This document shows, one piece after another, positions 24,911 through 36,882 of a DNA stretch of 64,000 nt (position 1 is its first letter; each line of letters opens with the position of its first letter). The position numbers and the translations under genes were made by a program. The DNA lies in NCBI GenBank assembly GCA_947247005.1, contig OX365949.1, positions 21,209,130 through 21,273,129 of the forward strand, given 5' to 3'. The DNA comes from Spisula solida (lineage: Eukaryota > Mollusca > Bivalvia > Venerida > Mactridae). Below the pieces are notes generated by a model. That model was given only the letters and a program-made list of their open reading frames with translations. It did not search any database and had not been told where the DNA came from.

Positions 24911-25198
24911 CATAAAATGAAAAAAGCATAATGGAAGATGATATCAAACGTTGCACACATTCCCGTATCACAAGGCATGGTCAGCATGATTAGTTTTGTG
25001 TAGTTCCACAAAAAATAAATGACATGCTAATGGTAAATTTTCAACTCCGGTAGCTAAGCGGCGGGATTTACTGTACAAACTCCATGGTTAAAGTATATAA
25101 ACATGCATAACCTAGAAACACACCTTTAATTGTTTTATTTTTGAAAAAAAATGGATTGCTGTGAAAGATATTGAAATAGGAATGATTTGTATTTTCAG

Positions 25199-25281
25199 CC
25201 GATGATATTGAGCGTACAGTAACTATACAATTAGATGGCGAAGAGTCCACGATGGAATTTATCGATGCTCTACCATGGGAT
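25199..25281 (+). CDS. RGK (Rad/Gem/Rem) family GTPase, internal exon with switch II/G3 region
   Basis: An 83-bp exon with acceptor TTTTCAG (ending 25198) and donor GTAAGT (25282). It enters with two bases of a split codon and then encodes 27 residues: ERTVTIQ, DGEEST, EFIDALPWD. Known of the family: RGK proteins are Ras-like GTPases that inhibit high-voltage-activated calcium channels and affect the cytoskeleton. They replace the usual DxxG catalytic motif with a divergent sequence, as ALPWD does here. The P-loop and switch I exon(s) should be upstream. None was found in 5' sequence, so the gene is 5'-incomplete here. Which vertebrate paralogue it matches cannot be decided. Confidence 0.8.
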
Positions 25282-27477
25282 GTAAGTTATAATAAATATG
25301 TAATTGTTTTATTTCTTATCGACAGCATTTTGGTCATATAAAGATCAAAGAGTCCTATTGGCATTACGTTAGCTGTTCGGATACATTTAAATCAATTTTG
25401 ACGTGCATTATAATCACATGTTCCAATGGATTAGATTGTAAGCCTTCGCCAAACAATAAGGCATCTAGTAATCTCGGTTCTGGCCATGTTGAACTTTCGG
25501 CCTAATTCTTAAGGAAAAAACAACTCTGTCGATAGTGATTTTTGTACCTGTGTTTTTGTATGAGTTGTTTCCCTTTACACCAGAAAAATCGATTAATATC
25601 CCTAGTGATCAGCATTGATTTTATCAGTGTAAAGTTGAACTCTTCAGTCACGCATGAGTGGATTATAGCCCCTATAGTGTTATATCAATTGTCCTGACAC
25701 TGAGCCTATTAGTCCTGGGACCCTGGGACCCCACTTACTGTACGTATATACACTGAACACAAGTACCTTCAAAGTTTAACGACTTTGATATGTAGCGGTC
25801 TGGGTACTGTTTTATCAAAGCACTTACGAAAAAAAGTTACGCTCAAATTTAAATTATTTATAATTCTTTGGCAACTGCAAATTGGTGATGGATATGGTTT
25901 GTAGGAGGTTATTAACTGAATCAGTATTAATCAACTTGCCCCTGGTGACAATGCGTGTTTTGTACTATTTAAGGATATTTTAATATTCAAAATATCGGAG
26001 ATTAAAGTTGTAATTTCGGATTCTTTGGAACAGCACTTCGTAAAAATCTTAATAATGGTTATTTTTGACATCGGCAAGTACTGAATATTACCGTACATCT
26101 ATATATAGATAGCTGATAGCGAGTCCTTTACCCAATGTTTGTTTAATGCACAATTGCCCGTATTATATTCATTGTCCCATGACTTACAATTGAGCTTTCT
26201 TGAGCTATCAATTAAATACATACATGACATTTGTACATCGCATTCACGTAAATAATTAGTTACCTAGAAACGCCTGTTCACTAACAGTAGACACAAAGCA
26301 ATGACATAACATGTATTTGTAAAATCTGTTTGTTTCATATTATATTATTCCTATGCATTCTCTATTCTTTATATTTCACATGTGCTTTGTATATATTAAT
26401 GTTGTTCTCTATCAATTATCACTATTTCTATTGTTTATAAAATGAATGTATACATCACTGTAAAGGTGGAATAAAATCGTATATGAGCATTTCAAAGTCA
26501 ACCACCAAATGGTATATTGCTTTTGAAGTCCTTACATCATTGAATTAATTAAGCTGTTAATTGAAAATAATAAAGACTAATTGTTTCATGATAATAAACA
26601 TTGCCTTTTAATTAGTTTGATCTTAATTTCATTCAACATTTTATGAGTTTTCAATGGGATTATGTACTTTATAGCTTGTAGAAGGAAAACTAACATTAAT
26701 TGCGTATTTTCATGTTGAAATCATTATTGATGTGCATATATAAACTATGGAGAAAATCTTCAATATAAGTAATACTATGTACATAATGTTATTACTTAAT
26801 TATGTGATGATGGAATTTTCGTTATACGAGTATTTACGTGATTTTTTAATCATTAAACGCGCATACAACTTAAGCCGCTATCACTCACAGATAACTGTAT
26901 CATTGATTTAGAGAGAAAACAATTTTTTTTTGTAAAATTTATTTATTCATTATATAAATTTTACAAAAAAAATATGTTTTTAAAATCTTAATCAATGATA
27001 CAGTTACCTGTGCTATCACTGGGGACAAAACATGAACTTTGTATTTGACAGTGTCCGTCTGTACTTGTGTCCATTCACTTGGAGTCAGTGTACATGTGTC
27101 CTTTCACCCGGAGCCGGGTGTACGTTTAAGACCGTAAGGATTTGAATAACTTTAAAGAAAATTTGTTGTCAAACGCTGTACGGACAGATTCACCCGCAGG
27201 CGGAATTACTATCAACAAACCAAACTCTACACAGAATTTTTCTTTAGTATGATTACGAAATGTCGATCTTAAATACAACGAATGGCAGATTTTTTTGTAT
27301 TCCATGACTATAGTTATTGGGCTAAACAAAGTCAGAAATAATACATTTTGTAAATTTTATCCGGCGACGGGATGACGGCCCACATTTGTTACCACACACG
27401 TTGGAGTACATTGTTCCGTGGAAGATCACGATAGCTTTATTTATGAGATAATTTACGTATATTACATAATTCTACAG
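25282..27477 (+). other. RGK gene intron between the G3 and G4 exons
   Basis: A 2.2-kb phase-0 intron with GT donor at 25282 and acceptor TCTACAG ending 27477. Apart from one AT-rich foldback (26893-27008) it holds no recognisable element. Confidence 0.75.
26893..27008. mobile_element. AT-rich foldback MITE in the RGK intron
   Basis: ATAACTGTATCATTGATTTA on the left and AATCAATGATACAGTTA on the right are inverted repeats. The next layer, AATTTTTTTTTGTAAAATTTAT against ATAAATTTTACAAAAAAAAT, makes the whole about 116-bp element nearly one hairpin. A related copy with the same ends is at 34913-35385. Confidence 0.75.
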
Positions 27478-27670
27478 GATACAGATGACCATGATATTGA
27501 TAGATCAGCTGATGCTTATGTTGTGGTCTACTCTGTCATAGATAGAACAACATTCGATGCTGCTGTACAAAGTCTATATAAGTTACGTCATGGACAGGGT
27601 ACAGATCGACCTATCATACTGGTCGGTAACAAAATAGATCTGGTTAGAAAACGGAAAGTGAAGAAAGAAG
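27478..27670 (+). CDS. RGK family GTPase, internal exon with the G4 (NKxD) motif
   Basis: A 193-bp exon, phase 0 at its start and phase 1 at its end, with acceptor TCTACAG and donor G|GTAAGA (27671). It encodes a stretch with SADAYVVVYSVIDRTTFDAA, a helix, then RPIILVGNKIDLVRKRKV. VGNKID is the guanine-specificity motif of Ras-like GTPases, and the AYVVVYSVIDR strand is typical of RGK members. The open frame runs on past the donor to 27984, but that part is intron and carries a MITE. Splicing to 30165 restores the family sequence without a gap. Confidence 0.88.
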
Positions 27671-27714
27671 GTAAGACATACAACCATTATAATGTATCCG
27701 AAAGTATACATGTA

Positions 27715-27964
27715 CAGGGTGTTAAAAAAGTTCGTTCTCAATGTTTCAAGTACTTGATCTTCCTTACCGGTACCCTCATGCGTAGCGGGTTTGAGGATAT
27801 GATTTTAATTAGATTGAATTGTTTGTTTTTTCTGACCTCAGAAATTCCAGCGGATTCATCCATTAATATAATCTTTCTGTTATTAAATCAAGCTTTTATT
27901 ATAGCGTATATAGCTCAAATAACATTTGATATGAATTTAAATTTTGAGAAGTTTTTAACAACCT
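27715..27964. mobile_element. Tc1/mariner-type MITE, copy 2, in the RGK intron
   Basis: The left end CAGGGTGTTAAAAAAGTTCG after TA (27713-27714) matches the other copies. The right end (TTTTTAACAACCT, before ATA) is decayed. The length of about 250 bp agrees with the copies at 14862 and 44130. Confidence 0.7.
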
Positions 27965-28182
27965 ATATATACAAGTTTCTATAATTTATTTCTATATTTA
28001 TATGTTATATGAATTGAGAAGCAATGGGCATAGAGCACCGTAGGACATTAATGAATAAGCTGGAAAAAATCAAGGTCACAAATACAATACAAAAATGTCA
28101 TAAATTCTATTTATGTGTACCAATGGTATGCGAATTGTACAAACGTCTCAGACAGTTTATATTAGTTATGACCCTAAGCGTA

Positions 28183-28425
28183 CACCATAGTAAATGCATA
28201 GCGTGCATGTTTTTCGGTACCCTTTTTTATCGGCAAATGCATAAGAAAGAAAGAAATTGACTTCTCCACAAATTTCTGTTCACAATGAGTTGTCTTCCTT
28301 TTACCATAGTAAATGCATAGCGTGCATGTTTTTCGGTACCCTTTTTTATCGGCAAATGCATAAGAAAGAAAGAAATTGACTTCTCCACAAATTTCTGTTC
28401 ACAATGAGTTGTCTTCCTTTTACCA
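28183..28425. repeat. Perfect 120-bp tandem duplication
   Basis: Two copies (28183-28302 and 28303-28422) of a unit starting ACCATAGTAAATGCATAGCG and ending in GTTGTCTTCCTTTT. They appear identical base for base, which points to a very recent duplication or an assembly artefact. Confidence 0.9.
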
Positions 28426-28719
28426 GAATATTCTTTTCAAACGCTCGACTCGCTCGTATACATCAGTTTTGCGGCGGTTCCAACCCGCCGTTATTGCAAG
28501 TACATGCTGTCTAATTGCCTAAACGTTGGCAATATTTGGAAATCCGAACGTGGTCAGTACTGTCTCCGAACGGATTGGGGACATACAGATTTTAAAGTAT
28601 GAGAGACTTTCGCTGCACTCGAGCTGCGTTCGGACTACGGATTCTACCCAATTACGTCTAACGTTCGTACCTTCTACTGTCAACTAACAACGTGCGAATG
28701 AGTAAGGTCAACATTCGTA

Positions 28720-28880
28720 AGCAGCACGTGTAATTACGACCCTCGTGCGATAACGTGACAATCGCTAGGAGATCGTACGTTATAAGTCACGTGCAACCTT
28801 ACATACCGCGTGTGCATCGTACGATGCACGTCGCCACTAACGCCCAGGCACAACCGTACGTGTGACGTGCGTTGACATAC
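28720..28880. repeat. Palindrome-rich CGTACG stretch
   Basis: It includes the 18-bp perfect palindrome GTGCATCGTACGATGCAC near 28811 and many GTACGT/CACGTG pieces. It is possibly a decayed relative of the CGTACG MITE family. No clean ends were found. Confidence 0.45.
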
Positions 28881-29437
28881 TCCCTCCCTACTCTTGCCTT
28901 TTCCTTCCAACACATAGTTTGCCGTCACGTGAACATGTTTGGGTATACATGTACAGAAGGGGGAAACTCGTATAGAAAAGAGCCATTTTATCACATAAAT
29001 ACCGTGGTATTCCATGTGATAACAAATGACGGAACAATGTTCTCCAACACGTGTGATAACAAATACGTGACGTCACCAGCTTTCGGCGCGGAAACGTAAC
29101 GTCGCCGGCTTAAAACGTTCTTATTGACGTTGTATTGACTCGGTTACTATGGTGTTTTCTTGACTCGTTTAAGAAATGTTGATCTAAAAAGACAACTCAT
29201 GACGGATCCTATATGTCTGTGGTTGTGGTTACTTTTTGAAGCAATCTTTCAACTCCTACAAAAGTGAATCAAGTCCAAAAGCTCACGTGAACGATTTAAG
29301 TAACACATGATTCCAATTTTAACTAGATGGAATAGTGGAAAGAAACCCTTCGCCTACTATTTCTGTAGTAACTAAATTATATATGACATAATTATAATTT
29401 GATTATATATCCGTACGCTTGATATTTTGTGCATTTG

Positions 29438-29575
29438 TTATTAGATTTATTGATGTCATGTTTCTGTTGTTTCAATGTTTTACTGTTGAGGGCCTTACGG
29501 CAGATTGACAATTATGTCAAGTATGTTCCCTCTATAAATAAATTCTTCATTATCATTATTATTGTTATACTTGTA
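29438..29575 (+). mobile_element. LINE-like 3' tail, copy shared with 57648-57775
   Basis: The blocks ATTTATTGATG, CATGTTTCTGTTGTTTCAAT and GGGCCTTACGGCAGATTGA are shared with 57648-57775. Both end in AATAAA-like sequence and an ATT/ATC simple-repeat tail. This is the 3' UTR of a retroposon without its coding part. Confidence 0.65.
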
Positions 29576-29659
29576 TGTTACATTTTCTCTCCCAGTAACA
29601 TAATGATTGTGGCTCTCCGACTATCTATGGCAACATTTTACATTGTTGTTTATCTATTA

Positions 29660-30030
29660 TTATTTAAGAAATAATGTATACGTAGCTATGCTTTGTTGCG
29701 TAATAAAATATAGGCACGTGTTTGGATGCGTAGTAATTAAATCACAAGTGCGTAACACGAGTGATTTAATGTAACGATTCAAACGAGTGCCTATATTTTT
29801 TATAACACAACAAAGCACAGCTTCCTATTTATTATTTCGATTCTAACATATCCAATGCTCAGCGATTTATAGCACAACAAGACAGGTTGACGTCAAACTA
29901 CTTTCTTGCCTAGGAACGTTACAGTCACCGTTACGTCAAACTCGACGTCATCAATCAGCTATGTTTTATCGCGGTAATAAAAAAATGTAGACTCAATATA
30001 CGCAAAGAAGCCAAATCTCACGTGCTATGT
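29660..30030. repeat. Palindromic interspersed repeat P1, copy 1
   Basis: Shares nearly all of its length with 59610-59995: GTAATAAAATATAGGCACGT, AAATCAC…GTGATTTAATGT inverted arms, GAGTGCCTATATTTT, GACAGGTTGACGTCAAACTA, and AATCAGCTATNTTTTATCGC. The inner arms form a hairpin around GCGTAnCACGAG. Non-coding. Confidence 0.8.
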
Positions 30031-30164
30031 TAGAATACATTGTAAACAATGCCCATTCTTCACTTAATGCAATACCTTGCCACATGAATTTGTAACGTGT
30101 CTCTCTATACTTATAATGATGTTAATTGTTTTTCAAAATACTAAGTCTTCTTTTTTGATTTCAG

Positions 30165-30415
30165 ATGTACAGTCAATCTCTCGAACTTACGACTGTCTTC
30201 CGTTCGAAACGTCTGCGGCCCTGAATCACCATGTGGACGAATTACTGGTGGATATCCTAAAACAGATTCGTCACAAATTGAACCCCGCCCTTCACCCGTC
30301 ACCTTCCGGATACACTGAACCGGAAATGAGAAGGCGGGACAAACAAGGAAACATGCTTGTGAGACTTTATCGTAGACTTAGCAGAAAAGGAAAGTCATCT
30401 AAATCTAAAAAGTGA
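30165..30415 (+). CDS. RGK family GTPase, last exon with the G5 motif and basic tail
   Basis: Begins after TTTCAG (ending 30164). The first codon is completed by G from the previous exon (GAT). It encodes CLPFETSAALNHHVDELLVD, in which ETSA is the G5 motif, then an amphipathic helix (LKQIRHKL), a proline/serine linker and a C-terminus rich in arginine and lysine (RLYRRLSRKG, SSKSKK) before TGA at 30413. RGK proteins lack a CAAX box and reach the membrane by basic C-terminal residues, which this tail fits. It also fits calmodulin or 14-3-3 binding, which is inference. The terminal cysteine-containing motif of vertebrate RGK members is missing. Confidence 0.88.
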
Positions 30416-30965
30416 ACAAAATTCCTTAAGATTCCTTATATCTGCTAAATAGACAAGCACGTGCGTGCGGACAGAGTTCGCATACAATATTCCGGAGAAC
30501 TATAGGAGCATTAAGTCTACTTCCGGTTTTGTCATTATTTTCTTGCCTCATATTTTCTGAACTATATTTTTACCTATAGTATAATGTATAATAACATATG
30601 TAATGTTTATTTAGTATCATTTTAGTCGACATTGAGATGTGTAGCTTTTTTATCATTTGTAGCTTTCCGTTTTCCAACTTGGTTCACATTTCCACCCGGT
30701 GTTCCTATGCAGCAATCTCGCAGTAGTTACCTCCCATTACAAGCACATTGACAGTAGCTCCAAGGGAAGTAATTGCTGTAAGTAGTCTGACTTGTTGCAA
30801 AACTAGGAACTTAATTTATTTTTTCTGGCTTAATTTGAGCTCCTTCCTTCGTATGTTTGTATATCGTACGTACTTTCATGCATACAACATTACATAAGAA
30901 AACAACAAGAAAACGTTGCTATAAAGCATCCAATGGCGCACTGAAATTGGAACTTACAACAATGT
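30416..30965 (+). other. Presumed RGK 3' UTR and flank
   Basis: Follows the stop codon. No canonical AATAAA was found close downstream. The first ones seen lie in repeat DNA near 31801, 31837 and 32567, so the polyadenylation site is undetermined. Confidence 0.4.
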
Positions 30966-31205
30966 CATATCGCTGGCTTAGGATGTGAAGGTCGTTATAA
31001 GGCACATGCATATTTTAAATCTGCAGCATCAGGCGCTTCTTATGAGCCTGTTTTCATGAAAATCGGAACATGCCATGTTGACCAAACTGCAGATGAAAAA
31101 GCTTGTTTTCCAAAAGTAAAGCGTAGTCTTCCGATAGTGTTGTCTTGTTCTCTGAAAATGTAGCTTTTGAACTTACGACTTTCACATTCTAAGCAAGATA
31201 TCATG
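30966..31205. mobile_element. MITE with CATATCGCTGG termini, copy 2
   Basis: CATATCGCTGGCTTAGGATG at the left and a decayed inverse (…TAAGCAAGATATCATG) at the right. The interior matches 12073-12333, including TTCTTATGAGCCTGTTTTCA and GAAAATCGGAAC. Confidence 0.75.
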
Positions 31206-31779
31206 TTTTGAATTTTTCTAGAAAGGGCAATCTTTTTCTCAGTACACGTTTTTATGCAAGGTTCAGATAATTATATTGGTTAAAAAAGTGTCTTCGAATC
31301 GTATTAATATAAAAAAGTCGTGTATATCAACTGTCGATAACTGTACCTCTTTATTCTAAAAAAAAAATATCTTGTGAATTTGAACTTTTGTCATGTGAGA
31401 GCACGAACGACAACTCTGGATATGGACAATTGGTCCGTGATCCTTAACTAATTCCTGTGATGCTTGCTTATTGAAATATAATTTGGCATTAGTTTAATGT
31501 ATAGTTTCCGTGCAAATATCCTAAGTTTACCTTTTTATTTTAGTCCAGTCATGATAATGTAAACCTTACATAGATCTACACGTATATCATAATTATCATA
31601 ATCGAATGTGTCCCATTTTATACCGTTTTTTTTTGTTAAAATTGACAGTTCGCCATTAGAAACACTGTGACTACACATTGTGGTATAGAAATTATTTGTT
31701 TAATTGTCTCCTCTTGAACTTTACTTTTATGAATACGTTTGTTAGATTGCATAATATTATATAATTATATTTATCACAT

Positions 31780-32112
31780 GTTTGACGTCGTGGTAGCGCA
31801 ATAAAGCCATTATTTATTTTTGATAATACACTAGTGTAATAAAGCTTTGACGTGACGTCACTCAAAGTATAGGCGACGTCGTCAAAGTTGCGCGTTTATT
31901 ATAGTGAAAATAAGTAGCTATTTTATGTTTCGGCGAAAAAGGCTAACATGTGATAAAAAGAACATTACATTTGTGACTTTCCACATTGAATTTATTAAAC
32001 TCGTTGGACAAAATCGATAAAATACTCGGCATAGCCTCGCATTTTATTATTTTAATCAACTCGTTTAATAAATTCAATATGAAAAGACACTCATGTAATA
32101 TCCTCTATATAC
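31780..32112. repeat. Palindromic interspersed repeat P2, copy 1
   Basis: Colinear with 60470-60745: CACATGTTTGACGTCG, GATnATACACTAGTGTAATA, GACGTCGTCAAAGTTnCGCG, AAATAAGTAGCTATTTTATG, then a terminal hairpin with TTGAATTTATTAAACTCGTT opposite AACTCGTTTAATAAATTCAA. It contains CGTGACGTCACT, a full CRE-type palindrome. Confidence 0.75.
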
Positions 32113-33024
32113 AAATGCACATAGATCATAAGTAATATAAGATGAAGACAATTTTTTTTCTATTTATATTTGAACGTAATGTCAATTTTCATGTGCATAC
32201 CGTATTATATACACTATGTATCTTCGGTCTAGATTCATCATGTACAATGTATTAACCTTTTCTTTGCGTTAATATATCCACAATGTATGTGTAGTTAATG
32301 TAAGTAGATCGATAAATCTTCCCATCGTTTCCATCTTTGTGTTTCATCAATTTATCATTTTTCATTTTCCCGTTTGTTCTTTGTAGGTTTGGCATTTTTA
32401 TTTAGCCATTCCCCACCCACCAGTAACGGGCGCCCCGTCAACATGTAAAAATCATCGAACATAGCTTGAAATTATCCACGAGTAGTCCAGTGTTTGATAC
32501 GTTGGTCAATCTGTCCGTTTATATGATTTTCTTTTATGTGTCTGCAAGAAATATATTTTGTGACTTAATAAAGCCGATTTATGTTGAAAAAGACTGTTTT
32601 TGTTGTGTTCCTTTTATTTCAGTTATGGGATTGCATGATGATAATAGGAACCTGTTTATCAGAAACATCGTACCCGTATCTTCCGGATATCGCACACAGG
32701 TTGAAAAGGGAACTTCACTCACCACTGTTGTATGACGGTCAACGATGAACATATATGCAACATCATTTACCAAAGCGGTCCGTGATTATAATCATTAGCA
32801 TCGTCATGTTATTACACGTAAAGCTTCCCGGAGATAAACAAGCATGGATAATATTAGTCTGGCTAGGATAATATCGACACAGAACGGTAGACTTGCCTGA
32901 GGTTTGAAAGAGTAAAGAATAAAATTGATTGTACTACTCGAAATCGATCATAATTCGACGTTGGACATGTATTTATAGAATTTATCATTTTATTAGTAAA
33001 CAACAGCTAGGCGATATCTTCGGT
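32113..33024. other. Noncoding gap
   Basis: AT-rich with no recognised coding exon. The opposite-strand frames at 32466-32773 overlap and show no conserved domain. Confidence 0.4.
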
Positions 33025-33145
33025 GGACAGGGAAGGCAGCACTAAACTGAAACATCAGAACACGAAATGCACAACAAAGTAGCAGTGTAAACGACATCAC
33101 ACTTCGACAGCCTGCTGCTTCTGTCAGTCAAACACATCTGGGTCA
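33025..33145 (-). repeat. Modular repeat with single 43-bp-type unit and box
   Basis: On the minus strand: TTTGACTGACAGAAGCAGCA followed by GATGTCGT, then the end box (plus strand ACAGGGAAGGCAGCACTAAA at 33028). It is the unamplified counterpart of the 10066-10310 locus. Confidence 0.65.
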
Positions 33146-34912
33146 ACAGCCACCTGACAAAAACCAATCAAAAAGACGATAACACATCTTCAGGACAATC
33201 CACAATGCTAAACTCTCTCAACAAAAAAATGTTCATGCCATTTTGAAATAAACGAAACAGCTTTATGTAGCACATCAAATTTTAGCGCTAATAAACGTTG
33301 TCTTTGCCATGGACAAGCATGGTTGATTATTAATATGGGGTATGTCTGACAATTAATCGATACCAACACTATTTAATAGGACCAATACACTTATTTATCT
33401 GAAAATCAAACAAATTACAGTTGCTAAACCCCGTACAAACCCGCTAAACCCCGTACACTTGCTAGATGAATAGAAGCTCCAACGCGTACAGTTCATAGCT
33501 AAATCCCGTACACAATACGATGTCGTTTTCCTTCAATTACATGTTTGTTTGATCATGTTTACTGAACAGAGCTTCCACACAGGTAAAGGACATATCAGGT
33601 AAAGGTTTAAATCGGAACAGACTCGTCGGACCGTGAAAAGGTATGCTTAAAGTCATTATCTATCCTATAACTTTTTTCCGATCATCCAGAAAATACATGG
33701 AATCACAAATGACTAATAATTGACGACATGATGTTTACTCTGTCGAAATAGTATGTTAAAAATCACATTCAAGTAAAATGTATGGATGACAAAATACTAA
33801 TTTTGCAAGAGTTAATTTCCTTAGACTATAAATTGTGCATTTATTGTTTACAATTTGTTATTAATTAACAAAACAACTGAAGACTGTATTTCATTTTCTT
33901 CCATCTTATGGTGTTTTCCACCTTTGGGACTCAACTTAAGTGCTCAACATACATCATTCTGCAGATAGGTTACCAAGTTATTGCTTTTTTGAAATTACCG
34001 TCAAAGGGAAAATGTACAATTTTCTGCCTGCTACTTTTCAGAGCTGATTTGGATAAAATAACGAAACGTCAGAAGAAATAACATCATCGGTGCATCAAAG
34101 TAAATATTAGACTTCTTAAATTTGTTTACTGTATCACAAGAATAACTGATATATAATGATCGTAAAAAGTACCCCCTGCGAAAACAGATACACCGGTTTA
34201 CTTTCTTTTTCGTCATATGTATTTCTGCTCTACCAGTGACCTTTGACTCCGGAATAAAATGTGACCTTAAGTTTGGTGCCGGAATATAATACATGTACAG
34301 TGAAGTAGCAAAATATGGTTTGGGAAAGGCCATGTCTTCTCATACACAGAATGCGAATGAAGTAACCTTTGAGCATACATCTCACATAATCAGCCATTAT
34401 TTATTTAATAATTAAAATGAAGGATACAAAGAATATGTGATTTGGTTCATATATAAATGTTTGAAAACATAGAACTACATAAAGCAACAAATATTAACTT
34501 CTTCTAAGAGTGGTTATATGTTCCTTATAATTATTCTTTATGGGTTTTGTTTGTTTTGGTATTTAAAAATACATTTGTATCGTAAGTTATGAGTAATACC
34601 CACATTCAAAGATTATCCGGCATTAGAACGTTTATGACAGTCAACCGTCCTCATTTGTAAAAGATCAGAAAATCATTATTCAATCCAAATTAAAAAAAAA
34701 TGCCTTTTTCAATATACTTCACACTGAGCTTAACTTTTAACCGTTTGATTCATTTTCTTGATCGTACACGCATGATATACAAACATGTACACTATCTTGT
34801 ATCTTTCATCTTTCATTTTAGGATTTAAGAAATAATACTGATCTACTTTTTTATTTATATTTTTACGAACATTTAAAATCTTGCGGTGGTGTTCCTTTGT
34901 ATAGTGTAAAAA
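33146..34912. other. Noncoding gap
   Basis: A small repeated phrase (CTAAACCCCGTACA, GCTAAATCCCGTACACAA) occurs at 33425-33510. The rest holds nothing recognised. A 100-codon minus frame at 34031-34333 has no known motif. Confidence 0.4.
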
Positions 34913-35385
34913 CCACAGGTAAGTGTATCATTGATTAAAAGAGAAAAAACTTTTTTTTGTACAATGTTTGTATTCATAACGTTATGAATACAAAAATTTA
35001 ACAAAAACAAGTTTTTAAATCTTAATTAAAGGGGCATGCCCAGAAACTGGAGTGTCTTGGTTTGCATACAACAAAATTGCGTTTATCACTTGTAAAACCA
35101 ACTATTACCGAAAAGTCAAAGAAGAATTTGACTTAAAAATTTACTCTATAACGCGCGCTTCGTTATTTTGTATATTGGTTTGAATAAAAGGCTGTCAGCC
35201 TTTTATTAACAACTATATTTAGTTATTCTTGAAATATATATTTTTTTAAAAACTAGCGGGATATTTCGTAACTTTTTTACAGGGCTTTCATTATTTGACT
35301 TACGTATAAAAATGATACCAATTTGATTGCTATTCGAGACACTTCAGTTCCAGGGCATGCCCTTGAATGATACCGTTACGTGTGG
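34913..35385. mobile_element. AT-rich foldback MITE with a second MITE nested in its right arm
   Basis: The left arm CAGGTAAGTGTATCATTGAT and right end GAATGATACCGTTACGTG are related to the foldback at 26893-27008, including the T-run and A-run inner arms. The right arm is broken by the 335-bp element at 35030-35364. Confidence 0.6.
35030..35364. mobile_element. Nested MITE with AGGGGCATGCCC termini
   Basis: The left end AGGGGCATGCCCAGAAACTG and right end (complement AAGGGCATGCCCTGGAACTG) are inverted repeats that continue through GAGTGTCTT/AAGACACTTC-type sequence. The middle has a perfect 11-bp hairpin, AATAAAAGGCT-GTC-AGCCTTTTATT, near 35183-35207. Confidence 0.75.
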
Positions 35386-36882
35386 AAAAAGAACACACAC
35401 GAAACTCGGATCAGGTTTAGTAGAGCACTACAGTAAGTACAAGTAGATAATACCTTCAACGTCAAGGATTAAGTTCAATTAACTCTCTATGAATCATCTA
35501 TTGAAGCATATTTACATGTTTATGGTACGTTAAATATTTTCAAAAATAAGAACGCGAGATTAACAATTTTTCATCGATTAACATATTTCCCCCGCGATGC
35601 AATACAATAACTGAATAGAAGGGGTATTTCAAAACCCGTAACAGAATGTTGTTTTTAATAATATTCCATTAAGTTTTACTGTAACATGATTATTTGTTGA
35701 CTTGTAAAGGAACTTATTTTGTAAATAGTTTAAAATAGTTTATGAAGTTCAGTAATATCATAAGGAAATTACGTTAGGGTCATTGCCTTTGTATGAGTCC
35801 ATTTGTAGATCTAGCAACGCGATACGCGAAAGAAATAAGATGACGAAAACACGAGATCACGAAGTTACGTTGATGTAAACAGGATAGTACGATGACGAAA
35901 GACGCGAGGAGGTTACGAAAATACAATGAAGAAATCGTGATGAAAACGCGATGAGTTACCGGGTAGCTACGCTCCCTACAGCGCTTTGATTTCCACTTAT
36001 CCGCTGCTTAAAATACTAGAATATTTTGATATTTGACCTTTACAAAACTGCTGCGAACCCTGATACACATTTTCATTGGCTGATGAAAGTTTACTTGTCT
36101 GTATAGAGAGAGAGAGAGAGAGAGAGGTATAGCAGAGAAGGTCTGAGGTTTAAATATTTCATGGTTTTATTAACTGGTCATTATTTATTTGTTTCAATCA
36201 ATATGATAAATTGATAGTGCGAGAGTTTTAATATTTAATACAAGTCATTCTTTTAACACACGAGCGTTTTATATACAATGCATTTAAAAACCCGTTTACA
36301 TTATCAAATTTGCCTCGCTGTACGCTGGTTTTGGATTCTCCTGTCTAAAAATAGCATTAGCGCTAATACACAATAGCGATAATGACGATGTAGTTTCGGA
36401 GAGTACCGGGTAGCCTACTAGTATAATTATGCTATAGTTTTATTATATACATGTACTAATTTATTTTAGATCGATTGTGAAGAAGACGTTTTAGTTTTTC
36501 TTACTTATGCGACTCTCGACACCTGATTCATGATGTTATCCATCGTCACGAGGGTACAATTTGTGTATGCCCAAAGACTGTTGTCACGTGTAGAAGTCAC
36601 AATGACGTCATGGAAACACACACTTTTTATTCGAAGTACATAACTACATCGGCGGGTTTTTAATCAAATTAACAAGTTTGTTGTATAAACAAAGTTACAA
36701 CCCAATTAAATTAAAGCGGTATGGAATCGGCTGACAAGCCATTGCGTGTGGGATGTCAAAAATAAACGGATCTCGATCTAACGGTTATATTTATATAAAT
36801 AGCATTTTCCTTAAATTTAGGTTTAGCCGATGATGGCAGCCATTTTTCAAGTGATCCTTATCATTCAAGCCACGTGATTCCC
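35386..36882. other. Noncoding gap with low-complexity patches
   Basis: Degenerate GATGACGAAAACGCGAGA-like units at 35815-35955 and an (AG)n run at 36105-36127. No gene was recognised. Confidence 0.45.

Larger units (their letters stand above)
27671..30164 (+). other. RGK gene last intron, filled with repeats
   Basis: A 2.5-kb phase-1 intron from GTAAGA to TTTTTTGATTTCAG. It contains a mariner-type MITE 44 bp inside the donor, a 120-bp identical direct duplication, a CGTACG-rich palindromic stretch, a LINE tail and a palindromic repeat with TGACGTCA-like sites. Confidence 0.75.

Noticed and set aside
27418..27984. Single 188-codon GTPase-like reading frame
   Set aside because: Only 27478-27670 encodes the conserved part. 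The flanks are intron with clear splice sites and a MITE, so the long frame is not a gene by itself.
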